Shown one piece after another: positions 1 to 7,564 of a stretch of 64,000 bases of DNA. A program made the translations under genes and the position numbers. The stretch is from Bacteroidota bacterium (GTDB lineage: Bacteria > Bacteroidota > Bacteroidia > Bacteroidales > F082), in NCBI GenBank assembly GCA_023396415.1, contig JAEWWJ010000054.1, forward strand, positions 1-64,000. The letters run 5' to 3'. The notes under the pieces are model-generated. The model was not told the origin of the DNA. It ran no database searches and was given only the letters and a program-made list of their open reading frames with translations. Numbering within the stretch: position 1 is the first letter of the stretch; the number at the start of each line of letters is the position of its first letter.

Positions 1-12
1 CTTGTACACTCA

Positions 13-300
13 TTACAGCAATTTTTTTTTAAACCAGTCATTCTCAACTTTCAATTCGCCGATATGCCTGTAGAGTTGATCTCGCTCATTTCTAAGACGT
101 TCCAGCTCTTCCTTTTGTTTACGATCACCCTCAAAAACTTCGGCTGAGTGTTCGATAAACTCTTTTTTCCATTGTGAAACTTGCACAGGATGAAGCTCAT
201 AGTGATGGGCTATCTCTGAAATTGTTTGCATGCCTTTGACCGCTTCAAGGGCTACCTCAGCCTTAAAGAATGAACTAAATTTACGACGGTTCTCTTTCAT
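13..300 (-). CDS. IS3-family transposase OrfA
   Basis: This 95-residue protein is the DNA-binding half of an IS3-type transposase. It has the HTH_Tnp_1 layout: an N-terminal helix-turn-helix at about residues 8-50 (core SEIAHHYELHPVQVSQW) followed by a leucine-zipper-like coiled coil at about residues 60-95. OrfA binds the terminal inverted repeats and, when fused to OrfB by frameshifting, supplies DNA recognition for the DDE transposase. The length is normal for the family. The C-terminal lysines are encoded by the A9 slippery run. The gene looks intact, but the orfB catalytic part is off the window. Family assignment is confident; the IS subgroup was not determined. Confidence 0.9.
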   Translation of the reverse strand: MKENRRKFSSFFKAEVALEAVKGMQTISEIAHHYELHPVQVSQWKKEFIEHSAEVFEGDRKQKEELERLRNERDQLYRHIGELKVENDWFKKKLL

Positions 301-334
301 AGATCAGAAATTATTTTTAAAAGTAAATATTTCT

Positions 335-360
335 GTCCAGTTTAATTAGACCAGCTCATT
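335..360 (-). repeat. Probable terminal inverted repeat (left end) of the IS3-family element
   Basis: On the minus strand this reads TGAGCTGGTCTAATTAAACT followed by GGACAG. It lies 35 bases upstream of the orfA start and begins with TG, as IS3-family ends do. The matching right repeat is outside the window, so the boundary is inferred from position and the TG start. Confidence 0.5.
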
Positions 361-509
361 TCTTCACTCAATTTTCATGCAAAAGCGTATTACGGATAAA
401 AGGCGTATATTTGAAGCCTGTTAAAGGTTTAAACACTATTTTGAAATGTTGAATAAGTACTTTGGTATTTGCCAAAACATAATATTAAGCACTTGATAAT
501 TTAGTAAGT

Positions 510-851
510 ATGTCAAACGAAATGAAACCCTGTCCCCAATGCACTTCCCCTTTTGGCTATTCAATTGGAAACGAATTATATGCCTGTCCGGAATGTGGCA
601 ATGAGTGGAATCCTAACGAAAAAATAGAAGAAGCTGGCACAAAAGTGCTCGACGCCAACGGCAATGAATTGGCGAATGGCGATGCGGTCATAATCATTAA
701 AAGTTTGCCGGTAAAAGGTGCGCCAAAACCCATCAAAGCCGGCACAAAGGTGAAAAATATTCGTTTAGTAGAAGGCGATCATAATATAGACTGCAAAATT
801 GATGGCTTTGGTTCTATGGCTTTGAAATCGGAATTTGTGAGAAAAGCCTAA
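510..851 (+). CDS. yjdM: PhnA/YjdM-family zinc-ribbon protein
   Basis: This 113-residue protein has the PhnA-family architecture: an N-terminal zinc ribbon with paired cysteines C8/C11 and C26/C29, and a C-terminal SH3-like beta domain (about residues 45-113) with the sequence LVEGDHNIDCKIDGFG. The family was once called an alkylphosphonate uptake protein, but no phosphonate genes are present here and the cellular role of YjdM is not established, so no reaction is assigned. Length and domain order are typical. It stands alone between the IS end and the M81 lipoprotein gene, with 112 bases to the next start. There is no clear Shine-Dalgarno site, which is normal for the phylum. Confidence 0.88.
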   Translation: MSNEMKPCPQCTSPFGYSIGNELYACPECGNEWNPNEKIEEAGTKVLDANGNELANGDAVIIIKSLPVKGAPKPIKAGTKVKNIRLVEGDHNIDCKIDGFGSMALKSEFVRKA

Positions 852-963
852 ATTGTGTTATTTGTACGTTTATTTTTAATTGTATTTAATTTGCAATTTA
901 ATTCAAATAAAATTATGAACAGAAAATAGTGCATCTTTAAGGCGTAAAACCAAATTATATATC

Positions 964-2535
964 ATGAAATTCAGTCAATTACTCATCACATCCCTAATCC
1001 TTGCCGGCTTATTGGCCTGCCAATCGCCAAAAGAAAAATCATCACATAAACCGCGCATTGCCATTGCCGGACTGGCCATCGAGAGCAGCACCTTTTCGCC
1101 TGCTCAAAGCCATGCCGATGCTTTCCGTACGCGCCGTGGCAAAGAAGTATTCTCGTACTATCCGTTTTTAGATGAAGATTCTGTCACACGACAACGGGCA
1201 CAGTACTTTCCGGCTATGCATGGCCATGCCATTCCCGGCGGAATTGTTACCCGCGAAGCCTACGATATGCTGATGGCAGAAATGCTACAATTGCTCAGAG
1301 AAAACCTGCCTTACGATGGCGTTTTCTTCGACATACACGGCGCCATGAGCGTGGTTGGACTTGACGACCCTGAAGGAGATATGATTCAGCGTGTTAGAGA
1401 GGTTGTTGGTAAAGATGCGCTGATTTCTACCTCCATGGATTTGCATGGAAACGTATCCTGGCGGCTGGCCCATCAGTCGGACTTGATTACCTGCTACCGC
1501 CTGGCGCCACACGAAGATGCCATTGAGTCGAAAAAACGTACGTTGGTAAACCTGCTCGACCGTTTAGAATCCGGAAAAGGCAAGCCTGCTTACAAAGCAT
1601 GGATTCCAATTCCCATCCTGCTGCCGGGCGAAAAAACCAGCACACGTATCGAGCCGGCAAAAAGCTTATACGCTATGGTTGACCCGATTACAAAACAAGA
1701 AGGCGTGCTGGATGCCGCTATTTGGGTGGGCTACGCCTGGGCGGATGAGCCTCGTAACAAAGCGGTGGTCATGGTTACCGGCGATGATAAGCGACAGGTA
1801 AAACAGTCGGCAGAAACCCTGGCACAACACTTCTGGGATGTGCGTGAAAAATTTGAGTTCGTAGCTCCCGTGGCCAGCTTAGATAAAAGCTTAGAAATGG
1901 CTATCAGTAGCAATAAAAAGCCCTTTATCATCAGCGATATGGGCGACAATCCTACAGCCGGTGGCGCAGGCGATGTCACCTGGACTTTAAAGCGGATTCT
2001 GGAAAATAAGGCTTTCCAAAAACAAGATGGTCCTTCCTTGATTTACGCCTCAATTCCTGGGCCTACTTTTGTTGAAAAAGCCATTGAAGCTGGCGTAGGT
2101 GGTAAGGTAGAAGCCGTTGCCGGAGCCGAAATTGACAATAGATACGAAGGTCCCATAAAGCTGAAAGGCATTGTAGAAGCCATCCGCCATGGCGACAAAA
2201 ACGCGGAAACCGAGGTAGTAGTTCGCGTGGGCAGCGTGCAAGTTATTGTTACCAAAAAACGCAAACCCTACCACTACGAAGCCGATTTCTCGAACTTAGG
2301 GCTGAATCCGCGCGAAACGGATATTTTGGTCGTAAAAATCGGTTACCTGGTTCCGGAATTGTATGATATGCGTGGCGATTGGATCATGGCACTCACACCC
2401 GGCGGCGTGGATCAGGACTTGCAACGGCTACCTTACAAAAGAATTGATCGCCCAATGTTTCCGCTTGATAAAGATATGGCCGACCCTGATTTAAGCGCAC
2501 GTTTTGTTCCGCTTTCGCATGAAGCAGAGCGATAG
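964..2535 (+). CDS. M81-family metallopeptidase (MlrC-like), lipoprotein
   Basis: The 523-residue protein begins with a lipoprotein signal ending in a lipobox, GLLAC, with C19 as the expected lipidated residue. The rest matches the MlrC/M81 family: an N-terminal domain with IAGLAIESSTFSP, a D-I-H-G-A-M motif (D123, H125) and a D-L-H-G-N motif (D159, H161) that are the likely zinc ligands, and a C-terminal domain with ISDMGDNPTAGGAGD. MlrC is known from linearised microcystin breakdown, but the family is broad and the substrate here is unknown. The unusual point is the lipoprotein anchor, because characterised members are described as cytoplasmic. The gene appears monocistronic. Confidence 0.85.
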   Translation: MKFSQLLITSLILAGLLACQSPKEKSSHKPRIAIAGLAIESSTFSPAQSHADAFRTRRGKEVFSYYPFLDEDSVTRQRAQYFPAMHGHAIPGGIVTREAYDMLMAEMLQLLRENLPYDGVFFDIHGAMSVVGLDDPEGDMIQRVREVVGKDALISTSMDLHGNVSWRLAHQSDLITCYRLAPHEDAIESKKRTLVNLLDRLESGKGKPAYKAWIPIPILLPGEKTSTRIEPAKSLYAMVDPITKQEGVLDAAIWVGYAWADEPRNKAVVMVTGDDKRQVKQSAETLAQHFWDVREKFEFVAPVASLDKSLEMAISSNKKPFIISDMGDNPTAGGAGDVTWTLKRILENKAFQKQDGPSLIYASIPGPTFVEKAIEAGVGGKVEAVAGAEIDNRYEGPIKLKGIVEAIRHGDKNAETEVVVRVGSVQVIVTKKRKPYHYEADFSNLGLNPRETDILVVKIGYLVPELYDMRGDWIMALTPGGVDQDLQRLPYKRIDRPMFPLDKDMADPDLSARFVPLSHEAER

Positions 2536-2656
2536 TTAGAAAAGAAATAAACACAGTAAATTGAAATTTTAAATCCAGTGAATCAGGCTAAATCTTGTTT
2601 TGATATGCCGAATTCAATTCCTGACTCTTTTTTTATCATTTTTGTTATGTACTTAG

Positions 2657-2664
2657 TATCTTTG
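2657..2664 (+). promoter_or_regulatory. Bacteroidota -7 promoter element TATCTTTG
   Basis: An exact match to TAnnTTTG lies 13 bases upstream of the antitoxin remnant's ATG. A TTG at 2642-2644 is only 12 bases upstream, so the -33 element is weak or displaced. Confidence 0.5.
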
Positions 2665-2677
2665 GACTAAATAAAAA

Positions 2678-2869
2678 ATGAATACTATGCTGACAAAAAC
2701 AAGCCTTAAAGAGCAGATTGAGAAACTTTCGGAAGACTTTTCTATTGACGAGTTGGTAGAAAGGTTAATCTGAATTGAAAAGATTGAATCAGAAAATAAA
2801 CAATCAGAAAATGAAGAAGTAATACCTGAAGATGAAATGGAAAATGAGATTGAAAAATGGTTGGAATAA
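2678..2869 (+). pseudogene. Antitoxin remnant with in-frame stop, partner of the ParE-like remnant
   Basis: Reading from ATG 2678 gives MNTMLTKTSLKEQIEKL and continues for 31 codons to a TGA at 2771-2773. The same frame then stays open, acidic and charged for another 31 codons, ending EIEKWLE-stop at 2867-2869. A one-base change (TGA for, say, CGA or TGG) would restore a 63-residue protein of the size and acidity of many small antitoxins. The toxin-like ATG at 2857 overlaps its last codons, as in intact toxin-antitoxin operons. The antitoxin family is not recognised. A real short protein ending at 2773 cannot be excluded. Confidence 0.65.
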
Positions 2870-2983
2870 GTTGGATATTTCAAGCAAAAGACGACTTTCA
2901 GGCAATCGCTGAATACATCTCAAATTGATATTTTGACAATTGATCATACTGATAGAGATTTGACAAAAAGAACTTTCCGTTAA
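2857..2983 (+). pseudogene. ParE/RelE-type toxin remnant with internal deletion and frameshift
   Basis: From ATG 2857 the frame reads MVGISWIFQAKDDF then QAIAEYISN and stops at 2926-2928. This is the start of a ParE/RelE-superfamily toxin (strand 1, then the helix with the A-K-x-D-F/L-x-x-I-x-x-Y-I pattern). A second frame from 2924 reads IDILTIDHTDRDLTKR and stops at 2981-2983, matching the C-terminal strand of the same toxins (pattern I-L-T-x-x-H-x-x-R-D-L). The middle of the protein, roughly 45-50 codons, is missing and the two ends are in different frames. The pair is therefore a dead toxin, consistent with the nonsense codon in the overlapping antitoxin. Confidence 0.75.
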
Positions 2984-3007
2984 GCAACACCAAACAACAT
3001 CATTAAA

Positions 3008-3895
3008 ATGGCATTTATAGATTATTATAAAATACTTGGGATTAAAAAAAGTGCCACCGAAAGCGACATTAAAAAAGCTTATCGGAAATTGGCCCGTAAA
3101 CACCATCCTGATTTGAACCCCGATGACAAAGAAGCGGAGAAAAGATTTAAAGAGGTAAACGAAGCCAACGAAGTGCTGAGCAATGCCGAAAATCGCAAGA
3201 AATATGACAAGTATGGGAAGGATTGGAAGCATGCAGATGAGTTTGAAAAAGCAAAACAGCAACAACAATCCCAAAGCGGGTATCAAAGACAGTCCTCATC
3301 CGATTTTTCAGATAGAGATTATTCCGACTTTTTTGAATCTGTGTTTGGAGGTGGTCGAAGACGAAGCAGCAATATAGGCTTTCGAGGCCAAGACTATAAT
3401 GCTGAACTACAGCTCGATATAAAAGATGTTTACAAAACGCATAAACGCACTTTAACCATTAATGGAAAAAATATTCGACTTACCATTCCGGCAGGAGTTC
3501 AAAACGGACAAACAATAAAAATTAACGGACAAGGAGGTGAAGGTGTAAACGGCGGCCCGAATGGCGACTTATTTATTCAATTTTCTATTGGTAATCAGAC
3601 GAAATTTAAGCGCGACAATGACCATCTTTTTACCACTGTGGACATTGATTTGTACACCGCAATACTGGGTGGAGAAATTGCCATAGATACTTTTGATGGC
3701 AAGGTAAAGCTGAAAGTAAAACCCGAAACACAAAATGGAACAAAAGTGAAATTGAAAGGAAAAGGCTTCCCGGTTTACAAAAAAGAAGGTGAATTTGGCG
3801 ACCTCTATATCACCTACAACGTGGTGCTGCCCAAAAATATTACAGATAAGGAAAAGGAATTATTTAATCAACTCGCTAAATTAAGAGGAGCATGA
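3008..3895 (+). CDS. cbpA: CbpA-type DnaJ co-chaperone
   Basis: This 295-residue protein is a class II Hsp40. The J domain occupies residues 4-70 with the HPD motif at 33-35, which stimulates DnaK ATPase. A Q/S/F-rich linker (about 75-115) is followed by two C-terminal substrate-binding beta domains (about 125-290), including GQTIKINGQGGEG and KLKGKGFPVYKKEGEFGDLY. There is no cysteine-rich zinc domain, which separates it from DnaJ. It overlaps cbpM by four bases (ATGA), so the two are translationally coupled; CbpM is the known modulator that blocks the CbpA J domain. Its role is protein folding with DnaK and possibly binding curved DNA. Identification is firm. Confidence 0.93.
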   Translation: MAFIDYYKILGIKKSATESDIKKAYRKLARKHHPDLNPDDKEAEKRFKEVNEANEVLSNAENRKKYDKYGKDWKHADEFEKAKQQQQSQSGYQRQSSSDFSDRDYSDFFESVFGGGRRRSSNIGFRGQDYNAELQLDIKDVYKTHKRTLTINGKNIRLTIPAGVQNGQTIKINGQGGEGVNGGPNGDLFIQFSIGNQTKFKRDNDHLFTTVDIDLYTAILGGEIAIDTFDGKVKLKVKPETQNGTKVKLKGKGFPVYKKEGEFGDLYITYNVVLPKNITDKEKELFNQLAKLRGA

Positions 3896-4185
3896 ACATA
3901 AAAAACTTTATTCCAATCAGTCAATTGTGTGCCGTTTATAAGGTTGAAATGTCATTCTTTACAAAAATGAATGAGTTTGGGTTAATTGAAATCGTAACGA
4001 TTGAACAAGCCTACTTTGTACATAAAGACAAAACAAGCGACATTGAAAAAATGATCCGCATGCACCACGAACTAAACATTAATTTGGAAGGCATTGAAAC
4101 CGTTTTTAATCTGTTGGAAAAAATAAAAAATCTTCAAAATGAGTTGATTGCCACAAAAAACAGACTTAGGATGTATGAAGATTAA
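3892..4185 (+). CDS. cbpM: Chaperone modulator CbpM
   Basis: This 97-residue protein follows cbpA with a four-base overlap. It has a MerR-like N-terminal winged-helix region (ISQLCAVYKVEMSFFTKMNEFGLIEI) and a C-terminal helix that is probably coiled coil (residues 60-95, EGIETVFNLLEKIKNLQ). This is the CbpM/GvpC-associated layout: the protein binds the J domain of CbpA and lowers its activity. Sequence identity in this family is low, so the call leans on length, fold pattern and position. No stem-loop terminator is obvious in the 120 bases after it; the next gene is convergent. Confidence 0.85.
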   Translation: MNIKNFIPISQLCAVYKVEMSFFTKMNEFGLIEIVTIEQAYFVHKDKTSDIEKMIRMHHELNINLEGIETVFNLLEKIKNLQNELIATKNRLRMYED

Positions 4186-4305
4186 GCAACACTAATTGTT
4201 TTTTCGATGAGACTCAACTGAGCCTAAAGCACTGCGATGGCAGCCAATTCTAAGCTTTACCTTTTGGGTAAATATGTCCAAACCCACCAGAGATAATGAA
4301 GGCGA

Positions 4306-5100
4306 TTATTTCAGCGTTGGGGGAGGCGATGCCACTTTCTCCATTTTATATGTAATGGTGATGTTGTTCTCTCTCAAACCTTTCCATTCCATAGTGTTTC
4401 CTCCCAAGGTAAAGTTCCAGCACTCGAAAGCCAGGCCTGTGCCACCGCTGAGCAGGTCGTGCGAATAATTGCTTGCCATCAAATGACCATACAAAAAATA
4501 TTGTCCTTCGTTGTCTAACTTCTTGATCCACGCGCTATTTTCGTTTTGGTAATAGTAGTTGTAAGTGCCATCGGCAAAATATTCCCAGTAATGATACAGG
4601 CTGTCGGCAGCGCCTTCGGTAGTGCATCGTCCGTACCAAACCCCGGTAAAGACGCTGCTAAAATCATCCACCACTTTTTGACAGGTATAGATTTTAGTGT
4701 CGGGAATTGACTCTCCATTCACTTTGAAGGTTGAAACAGAAAAAGTAAGCAACTGTTCGTTAATGGATTGTATATTAAAAACCATTCGAAAGGTGTTTCC
4801 AAGCACATCTGTACCATCAATATGGATCAGGTTATCGCTGAGGCTGTAGGTGTAGTTGTTGTTTTCTTTCCAGCTTTTGTTATTTTCATCCAATTGAAAA
4901 CCAATGGCATACAGCTCTGTATTGTCAGCTTTAAATTCCATGCTAAAACTTGCATCGGTTAAAATGGGCTGTTCATTCACCATAGTGTTTACCCAAGTGC
5001 CTTGCAGCAGTTCGGTATAGTTGGGTGTTTCCTCTTTTTTGCAACCAACAACCAGCATTGTGATCAGGAATAGGCCGAATAGCGCGTTCATTTTTTTCAT
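4306..5100 (-). CDS. Lipoprotein with two lipocalin-like domains
   Basis: The 264-residue protein has a lipoprotein signal ending VVGC, with C20 the expected lipid site, followed by the charged KKEE typical of Bacteroidota lipoproteins. Two lipocalin-like units can be seen: about residues 32-140, beginning LLQGTWVNT, and about 150-255, beginning FTGVWYGRC. Each starts with the G-x-W signature of a lipocalin-like beta barrel. The ligand is unknown. It lies 81 bases downstream of the receiver protein gene on the same strand, so it may be the last gene of the operon starting at 7080. Its function is not known. Confidence 0.65.
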   Translation of the reverse strand: MKKMNALFGLFLITMLVVGCKKEETPNYTELLQGTWVNTMVNEQPILTDASFSMEFKADNTELYAIGFQLDENNKSWKENNNYTYSLSDNLIHIDGTDVLGNTFRMVFNIQSINEQLLTFSVSTFKVNGESIPDTKIYTCQKVVDDFSSVFTGVWYGRCTTEGAADSLYHYWEYFADGTYNYYYQNENSAWIKKLDNEGQYFLYGHLMASNYSHDLLSGGTGLAFECWNFTLGGNTMEWKGLRENNITITYKMEKVASPPPTLK

Positions 5101-5181
5101 TTCGATAGCATTTATAAATTTAAAATAGGTTTTGTTATGTTTTGAATGTCTAACTGTCCAAACTGCGATAGTCGCTGATTA

Positions 5182-5547
5182 TCATTTGTTTATCCATTGT
5201 TTGATGACTTCCTGAATCTTCTCAAAATCTTCGCTTTTCGAAAGGAAACAATCCGCGCCGGCTTTCATAGCTAGTTCACGGTAGTGTGCATCAGCATAAA
5301 AAGTAAGTAGAATCAACTTCATCTCTTTATCCACTTTTCTGATTTTCCGAATAACTTCAACGCCTTTTAATCCGGGCATTTTGTTGTCAAGACTGGCTAC
5401 ATCGGGTTTTAGATTTCGCATGGCTGTCAGGGCATCTGTTCCATTGCGGCAAACAGCAACCAACTCCACATCCTTTACACCCGACAGCGTCTGTTCCAGC
5501 CTGTCGAGCATAAAATCTGAATCGTCGGCTATCAGTACCCTTTTCAT
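5182..5547 (-). CDS. Stand-alone CheY-like receiver protein
   Basis: This 121-residue protein is a single receiver domain with all the expected residues: acidic pocket D8/D9, phosphoacceptor D54 (in SLDNKMPG), switch T82 and conserved K104. No output domain is attached, so it must signal by protein contact or by passing phosphate onward. No histidine kinase gene is adjacent. It sits between a two-domain periplasmic binding lipoprotein (61 bases upstream) and a lipocalin-like lipoprotein, all on the same strand. The pairing of a binding protein with a lone receiver suggests a sensory pathway whose kinase is encoded elsewhere; that is inference. Family call is firm. Confidence 0.92.
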   Translation of the reverse strand: MKRVLIADDSDFMLDRLEQTLSGVKDVELVAVCRNGTDALTAMRNLKPDVASLDNKMPGLKGVEVIRKIRKVDKEMKLILLTFYADAHYRELAMKAGADCFLSKSEDFEKIQEVIKQWINK

Positions 5548-5607
5548 TTTTAAATCGGAGTCAAAAATTGTTTTTGAAACCTTCAGCTCCTGTGTTTTTG
5601 TTGCTTT

Positions 5608-7080
5608 CTATGGCATCGGGATTCCATTGAACCATTTGTTCCAAATCGTTTCAAAGGTGCCATCGGACTTCATGGCATTAAGATGGTTTTGCCATTGTTG
5701 AACCGTAGTTGCCGGTGTGTTTAGCGAAAACGCGATATAACTATCAGAATCTAAGGCTTTGAAATGTTGAGTGAATTCGCCCATTGGCACTTCGGCCATA
5801 TCAGCCAAACCTTTCATATCCGTATCCGGCAACAGGAGGGCCTGGATTTCTCCATTTATCAACTGATTAAATGCATCCGGGCTAGTAAGCGCGGTAGCTA
5901 CAATGTTAGGGAAATTGTTGTTGATAAGAAAATCGTGTGAAAACCAGCCATTGGGCGTGCCAACCGATTGAAGTGCCTTTGCTTGTTCAAGCGTTTCGAT
6001 AGTCAATCCAGAACTGGCCAGGGTATAAAAATATGTTCTGTTTGGAGAGATTGGCTCAACCCACTGAAACATTTTTTCACGCTCGGGCGTGCGGGCGGTG
6101 GCAAATACAGCACTGTTTGGCAGGTATTGTACGATCTCATAAGCATCATTCCATAGGGTCAGATTAATATTGTTGACATATCCGGTTCTTGCTTGAATTT
6201 CATTCAAAAAATCAACGGCGGAGCCTTCTACTCTACTTTCGGTACCATGACCGGTGCCAAAACTGTTGGGTGGTGAAAATTCGGTAAATAACTGGATAGT
6301 TCCGGGCATAAAGGAAGCGGGCATGCCTGGGATGTATTTATTCACGATGGATAGCGTACTTTGATCTTTTATCAAAGTTTCAATCGAATTCTGAACGCTG
6401 TTTATAATGGTATTGCTTACATCTTTTGAATAGGCGATGTAATAATAAACTGTACGGTAGCGTGTTACAGCATGAACATTCGGCAAATAATAGCCCGGTG
6501 GAAGTGCCGATGTTAAATGATAAAAATCGCTTGCAATAAATCGCGTCTCCTTATTCATAAATGCAGCCAATGCTTCGCTGTAGGTGTTGAAGTAAACCAA
6601 GTTGGTAAAACCTAAATCCTCTAAGGTTGTTGTTTCTAACCAGTTGGTGACAACCGCAATAGATGGAAGTAGTTTGCATTCTTCAATAGGCAGCGGAAAG
6701 ATAAATTCGGAGTTTCCATTTTCAAATATTCCATACATTCCTTGACTTGTAGGGCCGGCCCACTTGAAAAGATCTTTGCGTTCGGGGGTATATGCTACCG
6801 TTAAAAGCGCTTTGTTTGGTCCGCTTAAGATGGCATTGTAGGCGTTTTGCCAACTTTGTGCCATACTCAACTCCACATCGACACCCGCTTTTAGCATGGT
6901 TGTTGCTGCAATGTCGGCATCAATTCCAACTATTTTTTCATTGTCAATGAAGAAGTTGGGAGTGAACTCGATACCCGAAACCTGAATGGTTGGTTTATCC
7001 GTAGTTTCGTCTTCCTTTTTGCAGGTGGTAAAAAACAATATTGTGAACAATGCCACCAATAATATTCTATGTATTTTCAT
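5608..7080 (-). CDS. Lipoprotein with two tandem solute-binding (SBP_bac_3-like) domains
   Basis: The 490-residue protein has a lipoprotein signal with C20 (FFTTC). Two family 3 solute-binding units follow. The first is about residues 30-245 and contains GIDADIAATTML and TVAYTPERKDLFKWAGP. The second is about residues 255-485 and contains AVDFLNEIQARTGY and ATARTPEREKMFQWVEP. The matching TPER segments in both halves show an internal duplication. Such domains bind amino acids or other small polar molecules and feed either ABC transporters or sensor kinases. No permease, ATPase or kinase gene is nearby, while a receiver protein gene follows at 61 bases, which favours sensing over uptake. The ligand is unknown. 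Confidence 0.82.
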   Translation of the reverse strand: MKIHRILLVALFTILFFTTCKKEDETTDKPTIQVSGIEFTPNFFIDNEKIVGIDADIAATTMLKAGVDVELSMAQSWQNAYNAILSGPNKALLTVAYTPERKDLFKWAGPTSQGMYGIFENGNSEFIFPLPIEECKLLPSIAVVTNWLETTTLEDLGFTNLVYFNTYSEALAAFMNKETRFIASDFYHLTSALPPGYYLPNVHAVTRYRTVYYYIAYSKDVSNTIINSVQNSIETLIKDQSTLSIVNKYIPGMPASFMPGTIQLFTEFSPPNSFGTGHGTESRVEGSAVDFLNEIQARTGYVNNINLTLWNDAYEIVQYLPNSAVFATARTPEREKMFQWVEPISPNRTYFYTLASSGLTIETLEQAKALQSVGTPNGWFSHDFLINNNFPNIVATALTSPDAFNQLINGEIQALLLPDTDMKGLADMAEVPMGEFTQHFKALDSDSYIAFSLNTPATTVQQWQNHLNAMKSDGTFETIWNKWFNGIPMP

Positions 7081-7129
7081 AATAATTTAATTTCATTGTT
7101 AAATTTTCACACACGAACGAAACTTTGAA

Positions 7130-7137
7130 CAAAAATA
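7130..7137 (-). promoter_or_regulatory. Possible -7 promoter element for the 7080-4306 operon
   Basis: On the minus strand this reads TATTTTTG, an exact TAnnTTTG match, 50 bases upstream of the start at 7080. A -33 candidate TTTG at 7154-7151 is closer (13 bases) than the usual 19-20, so the element is only a candidate. Confidence 0.4.
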
Positions 7138-7147
7138 GGCCTCGGTT

Positions 7148-7190
7148 CTACAAAGCCTTGTAGGACAAGTCTTATTCTTTTGTAGGATAA
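7148..7190. repeat. Cluster of TTGTAG motifs, possible operator
   Basis: CTACAA (7148-7153) and TTGTAG (7158-7163) form a perfect 6-base inverted repeat around a four-base centre. A second direct copy, TTGTAGGATAA (7180-7190), lies 22 bases from TTGTAGGACAA (7158-7168), about two helical turns. The cluster lies upstream of the candidate promoter of the solute-binding operon. Binding by a regulator is inferred from spacing only. Confidence 0.4.
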
Positions 7191-7414
7191 AGCCCACACG
7201 AAGGCATTGATGATGATAAAAACTCAACAGAGCTTTCCTGTGTTGGGTCTTGTAAGGAATTTCTTTGTTGCACATAGTTACAATGTACTGCCTTAACCTC
7301 TATTTTTTTTCGCGACCTTTGACTAAAACATGGTCTTTTGGATTTTTTCTCCCAAAAGACCGTTTTCTTATCGTTTTGATACAGTTATTGGTTAGAAATC
7401 ATTGCTTTGCCCCC

Positions 7415-7443
7415 TTTGTCCCTTTGGTTTTGTCGTATCTTTG
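7415..7443 (+). promoter_or_regulatory. Promoter for the AMP-ligase/ACP/acyltransferase gene
   Basis: A -7 element TATCTTTG (7436-7443) is an exact TAnnTTTG match, with TTTG at 7415-7418 as the -33 element and 17 bases between them. It lies 121 bases upstream of the ATG at 7565, leaving a long leader. Confidence 0.5.
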
Positions 7444-7564
7444 CAACCTGCTATGGTTAACTTAAACACTGAAAGTCTATTGCAATTAAAACCGGTCAAA
7501 AGTTGTGCTGCGTAGCTGACATTTTTCAAAATTAAACTCCTTATCTCCAAACAATCAAATATTT

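Larger units (their letters stand above)
1..360 (-). mobile_element. IS3-family insertion sequence, left end, cut by window edge
   Basis: The segment holds orfA (13-300) and the first bases of orfB, read leftwards and lost at the window edge. The orfB ATG (13-11) shares its first base with the last base of the orfA stop (15-13), so orfB is in the -1 frame, the usual IS3 layout. Just before the stop lies a run of nine A on the minus strand (30-22), a good slippery site for -1 frameshifting into a fused OrfAB transposase. The outer end is probably near 360, where the minus strand begins TGAGCTGGTC. The right half of the element and the target duplication lie outside the window, so its activity cannot be judged. 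Confidence 0.8.
7081..7564. other. Divergent intergenic region of 484 bases
   Basis: This separates the minus-strand solute-binding gene from the plus-strand acyl ligase gene. It holds a candidate minus-strand promoter (7130-7137), a cluster of TTGTAG repeats (7148-7190, with a weaker copy TTGTAAGGA at 7250-7258) and a plus-strand promoter (7415-7443). A short open frame at 7265-7465 is hydrophobic and of odd composition, and I do not regard it as a gene. No RNA gene is recognised. Confidence 0.6.

Noticed and set aside
510..851. Phosphonate uptake function for the PhnA-like protein
   Set aside because: The name is historical; no phosphonate transport or C-P lyase genes are present.
2804..3286. 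Minus-strand frame of 160 codons over the toxin remnant and cbpA
   Set aside because: It runs antisense to cbpA and to the toxin remnant; the hydrophobic translation reflects AT-rich antisense sequence.
7265..7465. Plus-strand frame of 66 codons in the divergent intergenic region
   Set aside because: No start signals, phenylalanine- and leucine-rich by base composition, and overlaps the likely promoter at 7415-7443.
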